From: Natronosporangium sp035305625
GTDB lineage: Bacteria; Actinomycetota; Actinomycetes; Mycobacteriales; Micromonosporaceae
NCBI GenBank assembly: GCA_963809545.1
Contig: CAWEKD010000007.1
Location: forward strand, 806,001-870,000
Length of the DNA stretch: 64,000 nucleotides
Reading direction: 5' to 3'
The notes beneath the pieces were generated by a model, which was not told the DNA's origin, did not search any database, and saw only the letters and a program-made list of their open reading frames with translations. A program made the position numbers and the translations under genes. Below are positions 8,065 to 17,616 of the stretch, piece after piece. How positions within the stretch are numbered: the stretch's first letter is position 1; the number at the start of each line of letters is the position of its first letter.

Positions 8065-9114
8065 TCAGGCCAGGCCGAGCGCCCGGGCGGCGGCGGCCGG
8101 GTCGACCGGGATGGTGGTCGGCGCCGGGGCGGTGGCGATCGCCCAGTCCGGGTCCTTCAGCCCGTGCCCGGTGACCGTACACACCACGGTGGAGCCGCGC
8201 GGGATCGCGCCCGCCTCCGCGCTGGCCAGCAGCCCGGCCACGCTGGCGGCGCTGGCCAGCTCCACGAACACCCCCACCTCGCGCGCCAGCAGGCGGTAGG
8301 CGGCCAGGATCTGCCGGTCGGTCACCGCCTCGATCCGCCCGCCCGACTCGTCCCGGGCGGCCAGCGCCTTGCTCCAGGAGGCGGGGTTGCCGATCCGGAT
8401 CGCGGTGGCGATGGTGTTCGGCTGCCGCACCACCTCTCCCCGCACGATCGGGGCGGCCCCGGCGGCCTGGAACCCGAACATCTTCGGCAGCCGGGTGGCG
8501 TTGCCGGCGGCGTGGTCGGCCTGATAACCCCACCAGTAGGCGGTGATGTTGCCGGCGTTACCCACCGGCAGGCAGTGGATGTCCGGCGCGTCCCCCAGCG
8601 CCGCCACGATCTCGAACGCGGCGGTCTGCTGCCCGTACAGCCGGTCCACATTCACCGAATTGACCAGCGCCACCGGATAATCCTGGGCCAGTTTGGACGC
8701 GATGGTCAGGCAGTCGTCGAAGTTACCGTCCACTTGCAGCAGTCGGGCGCCGTGCACCAGCGCCTGCGCCAGCTTCCCCACCGCGATCTTGCCCTGGGGC
8801 ACCAGCACCGCGCAGGTCAACCCCGCCCGGGCAGCGTACGCGGCCGCGGAGGCGGAGGTGTTGCCGGTGGAGGCGCAGATCACCGCCTTGGCACCCGCCT
8901 CCACCGCCTTCGACACCGCGACGGTCATCCCCCGGTCCTTGAACGACCCGGTCGGGTTGGCGCCCTCCACCTTCAGGTAGACATCGGCCCCCACCCGCTC
9001 CGACAACGCCGGCGCCGGCAGCAACGGCGTGTTCCCCTCATACAGGGTCACCACCGGGGTGGTGTCCGTGACCGGCAGCCGATCCCGGTAGGCCTCGATC
9101 AACCCCCGCCACAT
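8065..9114 (-). CDS. thrC: Threonine synthase
   Basis: PLP enzyme converting O-phosphohomoserine to L-threonine. The 349-aa fold-type II product has the PLP lysine motif NPTGSFKDRGMTVAV, the STGNTSASAAAYAARAG phosphate/substrate loop, and LPVGNAGNITAYWWGY binding the cofactor phosphate. ATG at 9114 is chosen because MWRGLIEAYRDRLPV is the usual actinobacterial N-terminus and GGGAGGAG lies upstream. The GTG at 9138 would add eight residues without a ribosome site. It lies directly downstream of hom and ends the leftward lysA-hom-thrC operon. Confidence 0.96.
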   Translation of the reverse strand: MWRGLIEAYRDRLPVTDTTPVVTLYEGNTPLLPAPALSERVGADVYLKVEGANPTGSFKDRGMTVAVSKAVEAGAKAVICASTGNTSASAAAYAARAGLTCAVLVPQGKIAVGKLAQALVHGARLLQVDGNFDDCLTIASKLAQDYPVALVNSVNVDRLYGQQTAAFEIVAALGDAPDIHCLPVGNAGNITAYWWGYQADHAAGNATRLPKMFGFQAAGAAPIVRGEVVRQPNTIATAIRIGNPASWSKALAARDESGGRIEAVTDRQILAAYRLLAREVGVFVELASAASVAGLLASAEAGAIPRGSTVVCTVTGHGLKDPDWAIATAPAPTTIPVDPAAAARALGLA

Positions 9115-9146
9115 GTGCTCGGCTTCTCCTCCCGCCACCCCGCCGC

Positions 9147-10445
9147 TTAGGCGGACTCACCCTCCACCCGCAGCACGCTGGCCACCGACCGGACCATCGG
9201 CAGCCCGCGCAGCTCCGCCACCGTGGCCGCCAGCGCCGCGTCCGGGGCGATGTGGGTCACCACCACCAGCGTCGCGTCGCTACCGTGGCCGGTCTGGCGC
9301 ACGGTGGCGATCGACACATCGTGCCGGGCGAACACCCCGGCGATGGTGGCCAGCACCCCCGGCCGGTCCGCCACGTCCAACCGGATGTGGTAGCGGGTCG
9401 GCACCTCCCCCATCGGGCGGACCGGCAGATCGGCGTACGCCTCCAGCCCGGTCTGCCGGGCGGTCAGGGCGGGGGCGGCCAGCCGGTTGCGGGCCACCGC
9501 CACGATGTCGCCCAGCACCGCGCTGGCGGTGGCGGCCCCACCGGCGCCGGCCCCGTAGAACATCAACGGCCCGGCCGCGTCCGCCTCCACGAACACCGCG
9601 TTGTACGCCCCGGTCACCGCCGCCAGCGGGTGGGAGCGCGGGATCATCGCCGGGTGCACCCGCACCGACACCGCGCCGTTGACCCGCTCCGCCAGGCACA
9701 GCAGCTTGATCACACAGCCCATTTCCCGGGCGCTGGCCACGTCCGCGGCGGTGACCTCGGTGATGCCTTCCCGATAGACGTCCGCGGCGCTGACCCGGGT
9801 GTGGAACGCCAGCGACGCCAGGATCGCCGCCTTCGCCGCCGCGTCGAACCCGTCCACGTCCGCGCTCGGGTCCGCCTCGGCGTAGCCGAGCGCGGTGGCC
9901 TCCTCCAACGCCTCCGTGAACCCGGCCCCGGTGGCGTCCATAGCGGACAGGATGAAGTTGGTGGTGCCGTTGACGATCCCGGTGACCCGGGTGACCCGGT
10001 CCCCGTGCAGTGACTCCCGCAGCGGCCGCAGCAGCGGAATCGCCCCGGCCACCGCCGCCTCGTAGTACAGATCGGCCCCGCCGGCCACCGCCGCCTCGTG
10101 CAGCGCACCCCCGTCCTCGGCCAGCAGCGCCTTGTTGGCGGTGACCACTCCCTTGCCCAGCCGGAGCGCCTCCGTCAGCCAGGTGCGGGCCGGCTCGATC
10201 CCACCCACCACCTCCACCACCACGTCCACGTCCGGGCGCTTGACCAGCCCGAGCGCGTCGGTGGTGAGCAGCGCCGGGTCGATCTCCACCGACCGGTGCC
10301 GCTCGGGGCGACGGACCGCCACCCCGACCAGTTCCAGCGGCGCCCCGATCCGGGCCGCCAAGTCGTCGGCCTGCTGCCGGAGCAGCCGTACCACCTGGCT
10401 GCCGACCGTGCCGCAGCCCAGCAACGCCAACCGAACCGTTTGCAC
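9147..10445 (-). CDS. hom: Homoserine dehydrogenase
   Basis: NAD(P)-dependent reduction of aspartate semialdehyde to homoserine, the branch point for threonine and methionine. The 432-aa product begins with the Rossmann motif VRLALLGCGTVGSQVV. It contains KGVVTANKALLAEDG and GIVNGTTNFILSAM of the catalytic domain. A C-terminal ACT domain (about 350-432, from RYHIRLDVADRPGVLATIAG) is expected to mediate threonine feedback inhibition. GTG at 10445 is preferred (GGGG 8 nt upstream). An ATG at 10460 overlapping lysA is the alternative. The lysA stop lies 5 nt upstream, so translation is probably coupled. Confidence 0.95.
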   Translation of the reverse strand: MQTVRLALLGCGTVGSQVVRLLRQQADDLAARIGAPLELVGVAVRRPERHRSVEIDPALLTTDALGLVKRPDVDVVVEVVGGIEPARTWLTEALRLGKGVVTANKALLAEDGGALHEAAVAGGADLYYEAAVAGAIPLLRPLRESLHGDRVTRVTGIVNGTTNFILSAMDATGAGFTEALEEATALGYAEADPSADVDGFDAAAKAAILASLAFHTRVSAADVYREGITEVTAADVASAREMGCVIKLLCLAERVNGAVSVRVHPAMIPRSHPLAAVTGAYNAVFVEADAAGPLMFYGAGAGGAATASAVLGDIVAVARNRLAAPALTARQTGLEAYADLPVRPMGEVPTRYHIRLDVADRPGVLATIAGVFARHDVSIATVRQTGHGSDATLVVVTHIAPDAALAATVAELRGLPMVRSVASVLRVEGESA

Positions 10446-10449
10446 CGCC

Positions 10450-11832
10450 TTACCCCACATCCAGTGCCAGCAGATCGTCCTCGGTCTCTCGGCGCACCAG
10501 CACCCGCGCCCGGCCGTCGACCACCGCCACCACCGGCGGTCGCGGTACGTGGTTGTAGTTGCTCGCCAGGCTGCGACAGTACGCCCCCGTACCGGGCACC
10601 GCGACCAAGTCCCCGGGCGCCACGTCCGCCGGTAGAAATTCGTCCGGCACCACGATGTCCCCGGCTTCGCAGTGCTTGCCCACCACCCGGACCAGCACCG
10701 GCGGCGCCGCACTGGCGCGGTTGGCCAGGGTAGCCGAGTAGGCCGCCCCGTACAGCGCCGGACGGATGTTGTCGCTCATCCCGCCGTCCACACTGATGTA
10801 TCGCCGGCCGGCCACGTCCTTGACCGTGCCTACCCGGTAGAGGGTGAACATGGCGGGGCCGATGATCGCCCGGCCCGGTTCGATCGAGAGCCTCGGCACC
10901 GCCAGACCCCGGGCCTGGCACTCCTGCTCGACGATCTTGATCAGGCCGGTCCCCAGCTCGGTCGGGGTGGCCGGGGTGTCCCGACTGGTGTAGGCGATCC
11001 CGAACCCGCCCCCGAGCCCCAACTCCGGCAGTTCGCGGCCGTGCGCGGCGGCCAACTCGGCGTGCAGGCCCAGGATCCGGCGGGCGGCCACCTCGAACCC
11101 GGCGGTGTCGAAGATCTGCGAGCCGATGTGGGAGTGCAGCCCGATCAGCTCCAGCGTGTCTTCCGCGAGCACCCGGTCCGCCGCGGCCCGCGCCGCCCCG
11201 TCGACCAGCGAGAACCCGAACTTCTGATCCTCGTGCCCGGTGGCGATGTACTCGTGGGTGTGCGCCTCCACCCCGACGGTGACCCGGATCATCACCGCCG
11301 GGCGTACCCCCCGCTGGCGAGCCAGCGCGGTGAGCCGGTCGATCTCGACCTCCGAGTCGAGGATGATCCGCCCCACTCCGGCCGCCAGCGCCCGCTCCAG
11401 CTCCGCCTCGGATTTGTTGTTGCCGTGGAAGCCGATACGGGCCGGGTCCATCCCGGCGGCCAGCGCCACCGCCAGCTCCCCGCCGGTGCACACGTCCAGC
11501 CGCAGCCCCTCTTCGGCGATGATCCGCACCACCGCCCGGCACAGGAACGCCTTACCGGCGTAGTAGATGTCCACCCCGGGGAAGCCACGGCGGAAGGCGC
11601 GGCAGCGGGCCCGCAGGTCAGCCTCGTCCAGCAGGTACGCCGGCGTACCGAACTCGGCGGCCAGGTCGGTTACCGGCACCCCGCCTACCCGTAGCACTCC
11701 GTCGGAGTCACGCGCCGCGGTCGCCGGCCACAACTGCGGCAGCAGCGCGTTGACGTCGGCGGGCGGGCGCAGCCACTCCGGGGCCCGGCGGCCGAGATCG
11801 GCGTGCAGCGCCCCTGCTTCATGGGCGCGCAT
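10450..11832 (-). CDS. lysA: Diaminopimelate decarboxylase
   Basis: Last step of lysine synthesis: decarboxylation of meso-diaminopimelate to L-lysine. The 460-aa PLP protein is an alanine-racemase-like TIM barrel with YYAGKAFLCRAVV (PLP lysine), LDVCTGGELAVALAAG, LIGLHSHIGSQIFD, GLGGGFGIAYT and the C-terminal CEAGDIVVPDEFLP active-site cysteine region. Length is typical. ATG at 11832 has GGTAGG nearby. It heads the operon lysA-hom-thrC and lies 137 nt downstream of argS, which may contribute read-through. Confidence 0.97.
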   Translation of the reverse strand: MRAHEAGALHADLGRRAPEWLRPPADVNALLPQLWPATAARDSDGVLRVGGVPVTDLAAEFGTPAYLLDEADLRARCRAFRRGFPGVDIYYAGKAFLCRAVVRIIAEEGLRLDVCTGGELAVALAAGMDPARIGFHGNNKSEAELERALAAGVGRIILDSEVEIDRLTALARQRGVRPAVMIRVTVGVEAHTHEYIATGHEDQKFGFSLVDGAARAAADRVLAEDTLELIGLHSHIGSQIFDTAGFEVAARRILGLHAELAAAHGRELPELGLGGGFGIAYTSRDTPATPTELGTGLIKIVEQECQARGLAVPRLSIEPGRAIIGPAMFTLYRVGTVKDVAGRRYISVDGGMSDNIRPALYGAAYSATLANRASAAPPVLVRVVGKHCEAGDIVVPDEFLPADVAPGDLVAVPGTGAYCRSLASNYNHVPRPPVVAVVDGRARVLVRRETEDDLLALDVG

Positions 11833-11969
11833 GCGACCTACCAGGGATCATGACGGTCACCGGGCCCATGCTACCGACCGCAGCGGCGAGCAACCCCTGC
11901 CGACGGCCGCGCATCCAAGGCGTGAGACACCCGCCACTAGCTTCGGCGGCTTCGCGCCGGGCGCCCCGG

Positions 11970-13628
11970 CTACATCCGTTCCGGGGCGGAGACGCCGAGC
12001 AGGTTCAGGCCGTTGGCGAGCACGATCCGGGTCGCCTCCACCAACCACAGCCGGGCCTGGGTCAGGTCGGTGGCCGGCTCATCGGCCTGCGGCAGCACCC
12101 GGCACGAGTCGTAGAACCGGTGGTACGTGCCGGCCAGCTCCTCGCAGTAGCGGGCCACCCGGTGCGGCTCCCGCAGTTCGGCGGCGGTCGCCACCACCCG
12201 GGGGAACTCCCCGAGCGCCCCCAGCAGTTCCTGCTCCTTCTCGTGCGTCAACAGCCCCGGGTCGAAGTCGCCCCCGCGGGCGATCCCCAGCTCGGCCGCG
12301 TTCCGCAGCAGCGAGGCGATCCGGGCGTGCGCGTACTGCACGTAGAACACCGGGTTCTCGTTGGATTGGCGGGTGACTTCCTCGATGTCCAGGGTCAGCG
12401 GGGCGTCGGCGGAGGAGCGGGCCAGGGTGTAGCGGGCGGCGTCCACCCCGACCGCGTCCACCAGCTCGTCCAGGGTGACGATGGTGCCGGCCCGCTTGGA
12501 CATCCGCACCGGCTGCCCGGCCCGCACCAGGCTCACCAGCTGCCCGATCAGCACCTCGAGGTGCTCCTCCGGGTCGTCTCCGGCGCAGGCGGCGATCGCC
12601 TTCAACCGCCCGATGTATCCGTGGTGGTCCGCCCCCAGCAGGTAGATGCACCGGTCGAAGCCCCGGCCCCGCTTGTTCAGGTAGTAGGCGGCGTCGGCGG
12701 CGAAGTACGTCACCTCACCGTTGCTGCGGACCAGCACCCGGTCCTTGTCGTCGCCGAAGTCGGTGGTGCGTAGCCAGACCGCGCCCTCGGCCTCGTAGAC
12801 GTGCCCCTGTTCCCGCAGCGTGGCGATCGCCTGCTCGATGGCGCCGCTGACGTGCAGACTGCGCTCGGAGAACCAGACGTCGAAGTGCACCCCGAACCGC
12901 TCCAGGCTGGCCTGCATCTCCGCCAGCATCAGCCGGTAGCCCTGCTCGCGGAACAGCGCCACCGCCTCCGATTCCGGCCGGGACAGCGCGTCCGGGTGCT
13001 CGGCCACGATCTGGCGGGCGAGGTCGGCGACGTACTCGCCGCCGTAGCCCTCCTCCGGCGGCTCCTTTCCCTGGGCGGCGGCGAGCAGTGAGGCGCCGAA
13101 CAGGTTCATCTGGTTGCCGGCGTCGTTGATGTAGTGCTCGCTGGTGACCTCCGCCCCGGACGCGGCCAGAATCCGCCGCAGCGAGTCCCCGACCGCCGCC
13201 CACCGGGTGTGCCCCAGGTGCACCGGGCCGGTCGGGTTCGCCGACACGAACTCCAAGTTGATCTTCTGGCCGGCCAGCGCGTCGTTGTGCCCGTACCGGG
13301 CACCGGCGGTCACCACCACCCGGGCCAGCTCCCCGGCGGCGGACGGGGCCAGCCGGATGTTCAGAAAGCCGGGGCCGGCGACCTCCACGGCCTTGATCCC
13401 GGCCACGCCGTCCAATCCCTCGGCCAAGGCGCCGGCCAGCTCTCGTGGCGGCACCCCCACTCGCTTGGCCAGCTGCAACGCCAGGGTGCTGGCGTAGTCG
13501 CCGTGTTCCCGCTGGCGGGGGCGCTGCAGCGGGACCGAGGTCGGCAGCAGGTCGAGATCCCACCCGCGGGCGGTGAACACGGCGCGGGCGGCGGCGAGTA
13601 CGGCCTGGGACAGTTGTTCGGGCGTCAC
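11970..13628 (-). CDS. argS: Arginyl-tRNA synthetase
   Basis: Charges tRNA-Arg with arginine. The 552-aa class I enzyme has the additional N-terminal domain (about 1-110), the HIGH-type signature ANPTGPVHLGHTRWAAVGD, the KMSKS-equivalent VRMSKRAGTIVTLDEL, and a DALR-type anticodon-binding helical C-terminus ending in SAPERM. GTG at 13628 has no strong ribosome site. A TATACC element ends about 10 nt upstream, so transcription may begin very close to the start. The overlapping ATG in another frame stops after three codons. It is divergent from the DUF3105 gene; upstream of lysA on the same strand. Confidence 0.97.
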   Translation of the reverse strand: MTPEQLSQAVLAAARAVFTARGWDLDLLPTSVPLQRPRQREHGDYASTLALQLAKRVGVPPRELAGALAEGLDGVAGIKAVEVAGPGFLNIRLAPSAAGELARVVVTAGARYGHNDALAGQKINLEFVSANPTGPVHLGHTRWAAVGDSLRRILAASGAEVTSEHYINDAGNQMNLFGASLLAAAQGKEPPEEGYGGEYVADLARQIVAEHPDALSRPESEAVALFREQGYRLMLAEMQASLERFGVHFDVWFSERSLHVSGAIEQAIATLREQGHVYEAEGAVWLRTTDFGDDKDRVLVRSNGEVTYFAADAAYYLNKRGRGFDRCIYLLGADHHGYIGRLKAIAACAGDDPEEHLEVLIGQLVSLVRAGQPVRMSKRAGTIVTLDELVDAVGVDAARYTLARSSADAPLTLDIEEVTRQSNENPVFYVQYAHARIASLLRNAAELGIARGGDFDPGLLTHEKEQELLGALGEFPRVVATAAELREPHRVARYCEELAGTYHRFYDSCRVLPQADEPATDLTQARLWLVEATRIVLANGLNLLGVSAPERM

Positions 13629-13744
13629 CGCGCCATGGTATATGGCGCAATCCTTGGTAGTTTGATGGTGACCCGGGTGCTCAGCGGCACGGATCCCCCG
13701 TTCGCCGGAAGCCCCCCACTCTCGGAGCAGGATGACGAGGCACC

Positions 13745-14473
13745 ATGAGCACGAAGACGAGCAAGGCTGTGAGCGGAGGCAAGCAGGCAGCGTCCAAGGG
13801 CAAGGGGGGTGCCAAAGGACGTAAGCCGGTCACGCCGGTGAAGGTTCGCAAGGACCGTAACTGGGGACCGATCGCCATGTTCACCGTGGTGGGTCTGCTC
13901 GCCGCCGGCATCATCGGGTACGCGTTCTGGGCGCAGCGCCAGTCGGAGCAGCTGCCCTGGATGGAGCAGGCGGCCCAGATCGAAGGCATCATCGACTACC
14001 GCACCAGCCGGCCGGAGATCCTTACCCGGAACCACACCTCCGGGGTGGTGCAGTACGAGGTGCTCCCGCCGGTCGGCGGTGATCACAACGACATCTGGCA
14101 GAACTGCCAGGGCGACGTCTACACCGAACAGATTCCGAACGAGCACGCGGTCCACAGCCTGGAGCACGGCGCAATCTGGATCACCTACAACCCCGACCTG
14201 CTGACGGAGGACCAGGTGGACGCTCTGGCCCGGCTGGTCCGCGGGAACGAAAAGATGCTCATGAGCCCGTTCCCTGGCCTGGATTCGCCGATCTCGCTGC
14301 AGGCGTGGGGCTACCAGTTGAAGGTGGACAACCCCAACGATGACCGGATCCGGGAGTTCATCCGGGTCCTGCGGGTCAACACCTCCATGGAGGGCCCGAC
14401 CGCCGCCTGCGGTGGTGGAGTGACCGTCACCGGCACCGTGCCGATCAATGTCGAGGGTGGGATGAAGCGATGA
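13745..14473 (+). CDS. DUF3105 family membrane-anchored protein
   Basis: A 242-aa protein with a Lys/Ser/Gly-rich cytoplasmic N-terminus (1-40), one transmembrane helix (about 43-62, PIAMFTVVGLLAAGIIGYAF) and an extracytoplasmic domain. That domain carries the DUF3105 hallmarks PPVGGDHNDIWQNC, IPNEHAVHSLEHGAIWITY and AWGYQL. The conserved His/Cys residues suggest metal binding, but the function of the family is unknown. GACGAGG precedes the ATG. The stop codon overlaps the start of the DUF305 gene (ATGA), so the two are translated as a pair, a common actinobacterial arrangement. Confidence 0.88.
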   Translation: MSTKTSKAVSGGKQAASKGKGGAKGRKPVTPVKVRKDRNWGPIAMFTVVGLLAAGIIGYAFWAQRQSEQLPWMEQAAQIEGIIDYRTSRPEILTRNHTSGVVQYEVLPPVGGDHNDIWQNCQGDVYTEQIPNEHAVHSLEHGAIWITYNPDLLTEDQVDALARLVRGNEKMLMSPFPGLDSPISLQAWGYQLKVDNPNDDRIREFIRVLRVNTSMEGPTAACGGGVTVTGTVPINVEGGMKR

Positions 14474-15150
14474 CGACCGCCACTGTCGACCCCGAGCTCA
14501 CCACCGACGGGCTCGAGGCGCCGCTCCCGCCCCGGCAGTACGGCCTGCCGACGCTGATCGCGGCGGCGGTGGCGGCGCTACTGGTCGGGTTCGCCGCCGC
14601 GCTGGTGGTGCTCCGGCCCCCGGCGCCGCCCGGGGAAGGGTCGCCGGAGGTGGGCTTCGCCCGGGACATGATCGTCCACCACAGCCAGGCGGTGGAGATG
14701 AGCATGATCGCCTGGGTGAACGCCACCCACCCGGGGGTCCGGCAGCTCGCGTACGACATCGCCACCCTGCAGCAGGGGCAGATCGGCACCATGCACCAGT
14801 GGCTGCATGAATGGGGCGCCTCCCCCACCCACCCGGATCCGGACGATGCCATGGCCTGGATGCCGGAGTGGATGGGCGACATGGCCGGCTATCCGATGCC
14901 GGGCATGGCCAGCCCGGAGCAGATGGAGGAGCTGCGTAACGCCGAAGGGCTGGAGGCCGACCGGCTGTTCCTGGAGCTGATGATCACCCACCACTTGGGC
15001 GGGATCCACATGGTCGACGGCGTGCTGGCGTTGACCGAGCACGAGGACGTGATCTGGCTGTCCGAGATCATGAAGGAGGGGCAGCAGCTGGAGCTGGTCG
15101 TGCTACGCGACCTCCTGGAGGAGGTCAAGGAACAGGCTGGCGTAGACTGA
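14470..15150 (+). CDS. DUF305 family protein, ferritin-like, membrane-anchored
   Basis: A 226-aa protein with one N-terminal membrane helix (about 28-49, LIAAAVAALLVGFAAALVVL). Two DUF305 half-domains follow, each with the family's metal-type histidine pair: FARDMIVHHSQAVEMSMIA and LFLELMITHHLGGIHMVDG. Methionine- and histidine-rich segments (AMAWMPEWMGDMAGYPMPGM) lie between them. Members are implicated in metal, often copper, handling at the cell surface; that is family lore rather than shown here. It is translationally coupled to the DUF3105 gene through a 4-nt overlap. Confidence 0.88.
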   Translation: MTTATVDPELTTDGLEAPLPPRQYGLPTLIAAAVAALLVGFAAALVVLRPPAPPGEGSPEVGFARDMIVHHSQAVEMSMIAWVNATHPGVRQLAYDIATLQQGQIGTMHQWLHEWGASPTHPDPDDAMAWMPEWMGDMAGYPMPGMASPEQMEELRNAEGLEADRLFLELMITHHLGGIHMVDGVLALTEHEDVIWLSEIMKEGQQLELVVLRDLLEEVKEQAGVD

Positions 15151-15183
15151 TTCCCAGCGGCGGGGGTCGTCTCCACCGCCGCG

Positions 15184-15207
15184 GCCGGCCTGCTATTCTT
15201 GGCCGGC
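15184..15207. promoter_or_regulatory. Inverted repeat spanning a -10-like element before tRNA-Arg
   Basis: GCCGGCC and GGCCGGC (15184-15190 and 15201-15207) flank TGCTATTCTT. TATTCT sits about 10 nt before the tRNA 5' end and could be its -10 element. The hairpin could alternatively help terminate the DUF305 transcript. No clear -35 is seen. Confidence 0.35.
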
Positions 15208-15209
15208 AC

Positions 15210-15284
15210 GCCCCCGTAGCTCAGGGGATAGAGCGCCGCCCTCCGGAGGCGGGTGCGCAGGTTCGAATCCTGCCGGGGGCACCA
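15210..15284 (+). tRNA. tRNA-Arg (anticodon CCG)
   Basis: A complete cloverleaf can be drawn. The 7-bp acceptor stem is GCCCCCG/CGGGGGC, the D-arm GCTC...GAGC, the anticodon stem CCGCC/GGCGG with loop CTCCGGA (anticodon CCG, reading CGG), the variable loop has 4 nt, and the T-arm is GCAGG-TTCGAAT-CCTGC. The discriminator A is followed by an encoded CCA. CGG is a frequent Arg codon in this high-GC genome. Confidence 0.97.
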
Positions 15285-15367
15285 GTGAGTCACTCCGCCG
15301 GATCGGCACCCTTGTTCCGTATCACCCCTAACTAGGGCATCATCACCCGTCTACGCCTACCTGGGCA

Positions 15368-15988
15368 TTACTCGAATCGGGACGGGTCGGCCGCCCCGCG
15401 CCGCAGGATCTCCGGCACCGGCCCGGACAGGTCCACCACCGTGGTGGGGTCGAGGCCGCAGTCCCCGCCGTCGAGGACCGCGTCCACCAGGTGGTCCAAC
15501 GCCTCCTTGATCTCCCAACCCTGGGTCATCGGCTCCTCCTGACCTGGCAGCAGCAGGGTGCTGGACAGGATGGGCTCCCCCAGTTCGGTCACGAGGGCGC
15601 GGGCGACCGGGTGATCCGGGATGCGCACCCCCACGGTCCGCTTCCGCGGATGCAGCAGCAGCCGCGGCACTTCCCGGGTGGCCGGCAGGATGAAGGTGTA
15701 GCCGCCGGGGGTGGCGGCCTTCACCTGCCGGAAGACCCGCTTGTCGATCTGCACGAACTGCCCTAGCTGAGAGAAGTCCCGGCACACCAGGGTGAAGTGA
15801 TGCCGCTGGTCGAGCTGGCGGATCTCGCGGATCCGTTCCCGCCCACTCCGGTTGCTCAGCTGACAACCGAGGGCGTAGCAGGAGTCGGTCGGATAGACGA
15901 TCAGGGCGCCGTCGCGGACGAGGTTGGCCACCTGCCGGATGACGCGGGGTTGCGGGTTCTCCGGATGGACGTCGTAGTACCTGGCCAT
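15368..15988 (-). CDS. L-threonylcarbamoyladenylate synthase-type protein (Sua5/YciO/YrdC family)
   Basis: A 206-aa single-domain protein with the family nucleotide/threonine-binding signature LIVYPTDSCYALGC and further family segments HHFTLVCRDFSQL, GGYTFILPAT and VGVRIPDHPVARAL. YrdC-type enzymes make threonylcarbamoyl-AMP for tRNA t6A modification. The length and the YPTDSCYALG variant resemble E. coli YciO, a paralogue whose role is less clear, so this may not be the essential t6A enzyme. ATG at 15988 begins MARYYDVHPENPQPR, typical of YciO proteins. The neighbours give no operon context. Confidence 0.87.
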   Translation of the reverse strand: MARYYDVHPENPQPRVIRQVANLVRDGALIVYPTDSCYALGCQLSNRSGRERIREIRQLDQRHHFTLVCRDFSQLGQFVQIDKRVFRQVKAATPGGYTFILPATREVPRLLLHPRKRTVGVRIPDHPVARALVTELGEPILSSTLLLPGQEEPMTQGWEIKEALDHLVDAVLDGGDCGLDPTTVVDLSGPVPEILRRGAADPSRFE

Positions 15989-16283
15989 GACAGGAGCCTA
16001 TGGCCGCGGCCGGGGCGGCGCCGGTTTCGTCGACCGGGGTGCCGGCTGATTTTCGCGAAAACGTTCGGTCGGGGGAGGTCGAGATCGCCCGGTCGACTCC
16101 CAGTATCTTCCCCACCACCCACAGTGGTGGGATGGCTCGGACGGGAGCGCCGGGCGGTGGGCCCAGGCCACCGTAGCGGCCTGAGTGGCCAAGATCATAG
16201 GCGGCAGTACCGCCGGACCATGGAAAGATCTTGAGTCAGATTCGCGTTTGGGGGCTCGGCGCTACCGGAGGTTCACCACCAGC

Positions 16284-17531
16284 ATGACCCGTCACAGTGC
16301 CCGGGAACGGCTGTGGACCCGGGAATTGGTCCTCGCCTCGGTGACGAACCTCCTCCTCGGACTGGTCTTCTACCTGCTGATGACGACCATGGCGCTGTAC
16401 GCCGCCTCCCGCTTCCACGCCTCCGACAGCCTCAGCGGGCTGGCCGCGAGCATGTTCGTCATCGGCGCGACCGTCGCCCGGCTGTTCGCCGGAAACCTGG
16501 TGGACCTGGTCGGTCGGCGCCGGGTCCTGCTCATCTGCCTGGTGGTGGTACTCCTCGCCTCGGCGAGCTACCTACCGATCGACTCTCTTCAGTCGATCTG
16601 GTTGCTGCTGGTCGCCCGGGCGGTCCACGGCGTGGCCTACGCCATCGGCAGCACCGCCGCCTCCACGATCGCCCTGGCGAGCGTCCCCGCCTCCCGCCGA
16701 GCCGAAGGCACCGGGTACTACACGCTGAGCCTGACCCTCGCGCCCGCGGTCGGCCCGTTCCTCGCCCTGTTGCTGGTACAGGGATCGGGCTATCCGGCGC
16801 TGTTCGTGGCCGTCTCCGTCACGTCGTTCCTGGCGATCCTGGTGGCGCTGTTCCTTCCCGCGGCCCGGGTCTCCTTGCCTCCCGAGGAGCGCGCCCGCCT
16901 GCGACGGTTCCACCCCCGGGACATGCTGCACCGGAACGTCATCCCGGTGGCGACGGTCATGTTCGTCGCCTCCCTGGCCTTCTCCGGGGTGCTGACCTTC
17001 CTCGAGACCTATGCCCGGGAGCGCGGGCTGATGGTCGGTGCCAGCCTGTTCTTCCTGGTGTACGCCGTGGTGCTGTTCGTGACCCGGCTCTTCGTCGGCC
17101 GGCTGCAGGACGTCCGCGGCGACAACCTGGTGATCTACACCTCGCTCGGTGCGTTCGCCATCGGCCTGATCGTGCTCGCGGTCGCCCACACCAACGCGGT
17201 GCTACTCCTGGCCGGCGGTCTCCTCGGCGTCGGGTTCGGCACCCTGGTGTCGGCGCTGCAGGCGATCGCGATCAACCGGGTACCCGGGCACCGCGTCGGC
17301 GTGGCCATCTCCACCCACTTCTTCATGATCGACCTGGGCATCGGCATCGGTCCGGTGCTGCTCGGGCTGCTGCTCTCCTCTCTCCAGTACGGCGGGATGT
17401 ACCTCCTCCTGGCGGGGGTGGTGGCGGCGTCCACCGGGCTGTACCACCTGGTGCACGGCCGGGTGGATCGGGCCCGCCGACGCGCGATCGAACCCGCCGG
17501 CGCGGACGTACCGGCGACCGCCCGACGGTGA
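16284..17531 (+). CDS. MFS transporter
   Basis: A 415-aa protein with 12 predicted transmembrane helices. The loop after helix 2 is ARLFAGNLVDLVGRRRVLL, a sugar/drug-efflux-type MFS signature (G-N-x2-D-x2-G-R-R). The equivalent in the second half is FVGRLQDVRGDNLVIY. It resembles staphylopine/arabinose-efflux-type permeases. Substrate unknown. ATG at 16284 starts MTRHSARERLWTRE just before helix 1, with GGAGG 12 nt upstream. The in-frame GTG at 16185 would add 33 residues with no ribosome site and is not favoured. Confidence 0.85.
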   Translation: MTRHSARERLWTRELVLASVTNLLLGLVFYLLMTTMALYAASRFHASDSLSGLAASMFVIGATVARLFAGNLVDLVGRRRVLLICLVVVLLASASYLPIDSLQSIWLLLVARAVHGVAYAIGSTAASTIALASVPASRRAEGTGYYTLSLTLAPAVGPFLALLLVQGSGYPALFVAVSVTSFLAILVALFLPAARVSLPPEERARLRRFHPRDMLHRNVIPVATVMFVASLAFSGVLTFLETYARERGLMVGASLFFLVYAVVLFVTRLFVGRLQDVRGDNLVIYTSLGAFAIGLIVLAVAHTNAVLLLAGGLLGVGFGTLVSALQAIAINRVPGHRVGVAISTHFFMIDLGIGIGPVLLGLLLSSLQYGGMYLLLAGVVAASTGLYHLVHGRVDRARRRAIEPAGADVPATARR

Positions 17532-17616
17532 CCACCCCGGCACCGGGCTGGGACCGCGGTAGGACGCGTACCTCCACGCCGACCGGACGGCACCGCGGGT
17601 GCCGCTCATGACCGGA